From Dactylonectria macrodidyma (lineage: Eukaryota > Ascomycota > Sordariomycetes > Hypocreales > Nectriaceae), in the NCBI GenBank assembly GCA_020744425.1, contig JAGMUV010000025.1, positions 620,001-684,000 of the forward strand: DNA of 64,000 bases, in the 5' to 3' direction. The position numbers and the translations under genes are program-made. Positions 58,801 through 64,000 of the stretch are shown piece by piece (positions within the stretch are counted from its first letter, which is position 1; each line of letters starts with the position of its first letter). A model generated the notes under the pieces. The model did no database searches. It was not told the DNA's origin and saw nothing but the letters and a program-made list of their open reading frames with translations.

Positions 58801-61800
58801 AATTATTATCTACTAAGTTCTTAAGTAATAGTAAAGTATAAGATATTCTTATAGTCTATATAGACCTTAATCTTATATTTGCTTTTTAGAAAGTAGTATT
58901 AGAATTCCTTAAAGGTATTAATAATTATAAGGAATTCTTTATTATAAATAGAGTAGTTAAGTTCTATATTATGCATTTTATAAGAGAAGAAAGTAATAGA
59001 GTATAATACTCTATTATTATCTTATTATCCGATCTAGGCGCTTTATATAAAGTCTGAAGAGTCTATTTTTAACTCGATTTCTTATTTAGGGTCGAAGGTT
59101 ATTAGAATAGGCTTACTTAAAATAATCTCTTTAATTTTATTAAATGCATTTTCTATAGTAATATCCTATTTAAAGTCTGCTCCTTTTTATATAAGGTTAG
59201 TAAGTAGTATAGTATATTTACTAAACCCTTTTATGAATTTTTAATAGTAATTAGTGAATCTAAAAAAGGCTTATACTTCTATAATATTTGTTAGTTTTAG
59301 TTACTTACTAATTATGGTGATTTTCTTTAGATCTATCTTAATCTTATTATAAGAAATTATATATTTAAGAAATTCTACTTTTAGAGTATAGAAATGACTT
59401 TTCTCTAGTTTAACTAATAACCTATAGTCTTATAGTACTTATAGTACTTTATAAATATACTTAGTATATTCTTCTTCTATTTTAGAAAAGATAAGAATAT
59501 TATTTAAATAGTATATAATAAATATATTAAAGTATTCTTATAGTATATTATTAATTATTTATTAAAATATAGTAAGTATATTTATAAATCTGAAAAGTAT
59601 AATAAAGTATTTATATAATTTAAACTTTATTCTAAAGGCGGTTTTCTATTTATATCCTTTTTTAATATAGATAAGGCTATATATGTTTTTAAGATCTAAT
59701 ATTATAAAGAACTTCATTCTATAGAGTCAGTCCTTAAGTTCTATAATAAGTAGTAATAAGGTTTGATCTTTTAATATAATATTATTTAAGTAATAGTAAT
59801 CTATAATAAGTCAGAGTTTACTATTCTTTTTAAGAATGAATATAATTAGATAGCTAGCTAAGGACTTTAATATTCTAATATATCCTTTATATAATATATT
59901 TTTAATATATTCCTTAAGTATTTATAATTATATTTTATTAAAGTTAAAAATCTTATAAAATATAAGTAATATTCTATCTTTTAGTATAATTTTATAGTCC
60001 TATAAACTGAATTCTAATAGTCCTATCTTAAGTTCTTTTACAAAGAGTTTTTTATAGATACAGTATTATACTAGTATGTTCTTAAGCCTATTATCTTTAG
60101 GACTTTCTTATTATTCTCTTTTCTATTTCTTAAGATCTTTATTCATTTCTTTAAACTATTATTAAAGGCATTTAATCGTTCTTCAGAGTATATTTTTCTT
60201 ACCTTTCTAGTATTTATATTATATTCTTATTAGGAGTAATAAAGTATTTATTATTTCTTTATATAAAGTCTTACTCTTACTATCTTCAGAGGTTAAGATT
60301 AGAGATTCTCCTTCTTCTAAGTTACTTTTATTATTACTAGGGAGTATATTATTATTATTAACTAGTACCTGGCTAGTTCTTTAGTTAATATATAAATTAT
60401 ATTTTCTTAGTTATAAATACCTAAGTATAATATTATAATGCTTTATTAGGATAATATTAAGAGTAATGCCTTAGTTCTTTCTATTAATAAAAACCTTTAA
60501 ATAATTAAGTTTTCTAGTAATCTATCTATCTTTATAATTAAATATATTATTTTTAAGGTTATATAATATATAAGCTTCCTTCTTATACTTTTATAGTAGC
60601 TTTAGCTTATTAACTACCTTTAGGTTAATATAGTCTGCTTTAGCTCTACTATCTATTAATATAGTAAGTTATATACTATTAATTCACACTCATAGCTTAA
60701 GTATCTTTCGTTTTATTACTATTTATACTATATATAAAGCTTTTATTAGAAGTGATTTTCCTTTTATATTATCACTTGCTTATTGCTTTTCTATAAGTAG
60801 TATTTATTATTTTTTATTAATAGTGCCTATATTTACTTAGTATAGTTAGCTATTAAGTCTTTCTATTTATCTTATTATATATACTATAAGTTAATCTTAG
60901 CTTAAGTATAAATTAAGTAGTCTTCTTTATTATATTATATTAAATTTATAAGTCCTTTAATGCATTCTAAGAGGAAAAACTTATTAAAATATTCTAAGAT
61001 TATAATCCTATTAATAGGTCTAAAACTCCTCATTTAGTAGCTCTTAATTTCATTATAAAAGTATAGTATAGATACTAAGTGATCTTCTAATTATATAAGA
61101 AAGTAGTCATTCTTCTACTTATTATAGATATACTTCTTATAATATAGGTTATAGTATAAGATCTATATGAGTTTATAATATTAGGAGTTATCTATTTTAA
61201 TATAGGAGTTATTTAGGAATTCTCCTTAGAGTATTTCTTTATTACCTTATGCTTCGAGCCTTAATTAAGCATAGATATAGAAGTCCTCCTTAGCTTAAGG
61301 TTCTTATCTTTCTCTAACTATTTACTAGTATTGATCTTCATTATTTATCTATATATAGATTCCCTATAAGTCGATTTCTATAGTATTCTACTATTCCTTT
61401 GCTTTTATTAAAGACTCTCTATATTCCTTATAGTAAGGGTCTGCTCATTTATTATCACTACTATCCAGATATTTATTTATAAGTATAAGGATAAGTCTTA
61501 GTTCTTAACTAAGTTTATCTAAGAAGCAATAGGCCTCTAGGCATTGTCTGCCTTTTGTAGTTCTATCTTATAAGGGTTTGTAATGCTTACTAGTACTAGT
61601 ATTTTATTATTTACTGCCTTACTTAGGTTTTTCATTATTATAGAGCTTATTCTAGATCTATTTGCCTTTCTTAGAAAATAATACTAAGCACTCATTCTTT
61701 ATATAGCCGATTTATTAGTAATTACAGTCATCATTTATTTATATAGCTTAGGTCTTAAGTAACTAGAAGGTTGTACTAGATGCATTTCCTACTTAGCTAT

Positions 61801-63341
61801 AATCTACTTTAACTTAGCTTAGCTATCTATTAAGAATTTCTTCTTTAACCTTCTATTAATAGGATTTACTATCTTTTAGAATAAGTATGAATTATACACA
61901 TTTATTACCTTTCTTAACTATAGTAAGGATCTTTCTATTTACTATGTTTTTCAGAGGTCAGCCTTCTAGGATGGGGTCCTATTGCTTATTAGCTTCTCTA
62001 GCTGCCTTACGTTCAGTATAGTATCTTTAGGCGCTCTTACCTTTATATGCTAAGCATATTTGCTTTTTTTCTAGTATTTCCTTTACTAAGTATTATACCC
62101 ATTCACCTTAGTGAGCTTCTCTTCTAACTTTAATCTTATCTTATTATTTAGTAGTCTTAAGTTCAGACTCAGAGTTAATTATATCTTCTCTAGCTTTATT
62201 AAATATACTATAGTAACTGCTTCTAGTTATAATAAGGGTCTTAGATAAGTGCTAGTAATTAGTAGATTAGAGGTTCTTACTTTCTAATACAGGCTTATAC
62301 TTCTGATTTATCTTAAGGCTCTAGCACTTATTTTTAAAGTGTCTTATTTTACTATAATTCTAGCATTTAACTTTAGAATAGTCTTACTAGGCTGCTCTAA
62401 GTTCTATAGGTCTAGCTTAAGTTCTATAAGAAGTATTAACCCAGTTTTTGTTTTTCTAGTTATCTTAGTTCTTTAGGTAGTACGGATTATAGTTATTACT
62501 TTGTCTACTTTATTAGTTCTTAGCCTTCTCCTTTTATCTTTTATACTATTATTTATTAATCTTAATAACTATAGTAATATATTTAGTAAGTATATTAGGT
62601 CAGTTAGCTTTATATAGCTTATTTTTAACTTCTTCTTTAAGTCTTTAGTAAAAGATTTCTATAAGTATATTATTATCTTATTCTAATTTAGAAGCAACTT
62701 ATTAGAATATAATAGTATAAGTAGTAGTAAATCGGATTTACTTAATCTTATAGATCTTAATTATTACTTGCTTTTTCTTATTAATTATATTAAAAGTGTT
62801 TTTAATTACTTTTTTAAAATTCTCTTAGTCTATAAAGATATTAATAGTATCTTAGTCTTAGCTTATTTTATTATTATTTAAGAAGTCCTTTATAATTAGT
62901 TTAAACTAGTCCTTAGTATTCCTAATTATTAAGTTATTTATAAATAATAGCTATACTTTAAATAATATAAGATATTATAAGAAGAATCAGAAGTATTCCT
63001 TTATCTTAGTAATAAATAGAATTATATTACTTAATAAACTATTAAATAGTTTAGGCTTAAGTAGTTTAATCGTTTCTTCTAGATTGCGGTTATTATTTAT
63101 AGTTATAGTAAGTACTATAGCTAGTTAATTTTATACTTATTATTATAGAGTTTAAATAAGGGCGCGAAGTTACTAGACTTCTATTACTATTTTAGTATTA
63201 CTTAGCAGAGTTATATATACTAATAGTATAGATATATTACTTAGGGTTATAAGGGTTCGGTTTATTTTAAATATACTAATAGTATAAGGTATTACTTAAG
63301 TTAATATAATAATATACTAAATAAGAGCTATTAATATATAA
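55863..63341 (-). mobile_element. Ty3/Gypsy-type element B, internal region (RIP-degraded)
   Basis: Coding is on the minus strand, right to left. The gag-type CCHC zinc knuckle (62365-62324) has spacing C-x2-C-x4-H-x4-C, with its second Cys as Tyr and Trp codons as stops. Protease/reverse-transcriptase follows, with box YLNN then ILIFSK (59499-59510, YLDD expected). RNase H and integrase regions lie toward 57 kb and align with element A. The order gag-RT-integrase with integrase last identifies Ty3/Gypsy. No open frame survives, so the copy is dead. Confidence 0.85.
55980..56660 (+). pseudogene. Opposite-strand Cys-patterned/coiled-coil ORF of element B
   Basis: The plus strand carries FKHKIKY and IEDTSHSDYYKEY, with Tyr where the element A copy has Cys. 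A long helical stretch follows (KKIKKKVKEQGSDLFKQRM, then QELDKEDGVLP) and a tail IYDLRSLGILEETD. The last 150 bp are nearly free of stops. Similar hypothetical proteins are known to me from many fungal genomes next to Ty3-type elements. A nucleic-acid-binding or regulatory role is speculation. Confidence 0.6.
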
Positions 63342-63717
63342 TAATTAGGCTTATACTAAGGCTTTAAAGTAAGTTTAAAGTATATAGTATTTATAATTAA
63401 GTAGATTAAGGATATTATAATAAGTAATATAGGTCATAGTTTAATAATAGTAGAATAGTAGATTTAATATAACTAAGTATATTAATAGTTAGTAAGACTA
63501 TTTCTATAAAAGTACTAAATGAATATACTTATATACTAAAGTGTTCTTAATAGATTACGGTTTAGGATTATAATCTATCCTTAGAATTACGGTTAGTGAT
63601 CGTAATCTATTATTAGGATTATGGTTTAGAATTATAATCTAACGGGATTAGTTAGAAATTAGTAGGGTGGGTATGCTTAGCTAGTATTATATAGTCTTCG
63701 CAAACCGGGCCGTGACA
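63342..63717 (-). repeat. 5' LTR of Ty3-type element B (376 bp)
   Basis: Partner of 55487-55862. Its minus-strand start TGTCACGGCC (63717-63708) has escaped RIP, while the other LTR has five transitions in the same ten bases. No target-site duplication could be recognised (TATAA on the left, TCTTA on the right). Confidence 0.88.
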
Positions 63718-64000
63718 TCTTAGATGTATTCTCTTAGTATTATTAGCTTATTATTATTAAGGTTATAGATAGGGAAAAACTTGGGGTTGGCCCTATCTTT
63801 TAGGACGATTTCTAAGTTTTATTTACTTAGTTTTAGAAGACTAGTCTTAAGTTCTTCCTTAAAGAGTTTTTTATAGATTCAGTATCTTAAGGGTATGTTT
63901 TTAAGTTATTCTTCCTTTACTTATTATTATTTTTTCTGCTCTTTAAGGTCCTTATCTATCTATTTAAACTATTTTTAAATAAATATAATGATTCGTTTTA
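63718..64000 (-). mobile_element. Upstream polymerase segment of element A, separated by element B
   Basis: It aligns with element B at about 59920-60185 (for example AAAGAGTTTTTTATAGAT and CTTTAAGGTC/CTTAAGATC). Element A breaks off at the position corresponding to about 59917. The two pieces are therefore contiguous parts of one older element. It continues beyond the window. Confidence 0.7.

Noticed and set aside
55482..63722. Target-site duplication of element B
   Set aside because: Flanks TATAA and TCTTA cannot be reconciled by transitions alone, so no duplication is claimed.

Overview
The window reads as nuclear DNA of a filamentous ascomycete (Pezizomycotina). Introns are short (about 50-80 bp) with GT...AG ends and GCTAAC-type branch points. 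The families are fungal (CFEM receptor, DUF7703, DUF4188, Agd3-type deacetylase). The right-hand 13 kb is very TA-rich repeat DNA whose changes are almost all C:G to T:A, as expected of repeat-induced point mutation (RIP). I cannot assign a class or genus from the sequence alone.

Left part, 0-32 kb: a gene graveyard with a few survivors. A decayed block of proline-metabolism genes spans 4.2-12.0 kb: a mitochondrial YMC-type carrier, P5C dehydrogenase, an amidohydrolase, proline dehydrogenase and P5C reductase. All five carry stops or frameshifts, and three keep recognisable active-site regions with key residues changed. Next come a plausibly intact CorA-like transporter (12.8-14.1 kb), an intact eight-exon CFEM/PTH11-type receptor (15.9-17.6 kb), a dead receptor of the same superfamily (19.6-20.4 kb), a two-exon small secreted protein (21.8-22.1 kb), a dead kinase-ankyrin gene (24.0-25.7 kb), a dead Dal5-like MFS permease (25.8-27.1 kb), an intact DUF7703 membrane protein (27.9-29.0 kb), a dead DUF4188-like gene (29.4-30.0 kb) and part of an unknown membrane protein (30.8-31.3 kb).

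Centre, 32.7-50.2 kb: an intact galactosaminogalactan (GAG)-type exopolysaccharide cluster. It holds gtb3 (giant GT4 membrane protein, 2,798 aa by my exon model, minus), uge3 (UDP-hexose 4-epimerase, plus), ega3 (membrane-anchored GH114 alpha-1,4-galactosaminidase, minus) and agd3 (secreted deacetylase, plus). The four would supply the UDP-GalNAc/UDP-Gal donor, polymerise and export the chain, cut it and partly deacetylate it. The fifth gene of the Aspergillus fumigatus locus, sph3 (GH135), is not in this window. Intergenic spacers carry tandem duplications and a 254-bp MITE-like element.

Right part, 50.2-64 kb: wall-to-wall RIP-degraded transposons. There is a pogo/Fot-type DDE transposase relic, then a Ty3/Gypsy-type element on the minus strand (51.6-55.5 kb, continuing at 63.7 kb) interrupted by a second, complete Ty3-type element with two 376-bp LTRs (55,487-63,717). 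Both elements carry an opposite-strand ORF at their 3' end that encodes a Cys-patterned plus coiled-coil protein. The reverse-transcriptase YLDD box reads YLNN in both copies, so they are dead.
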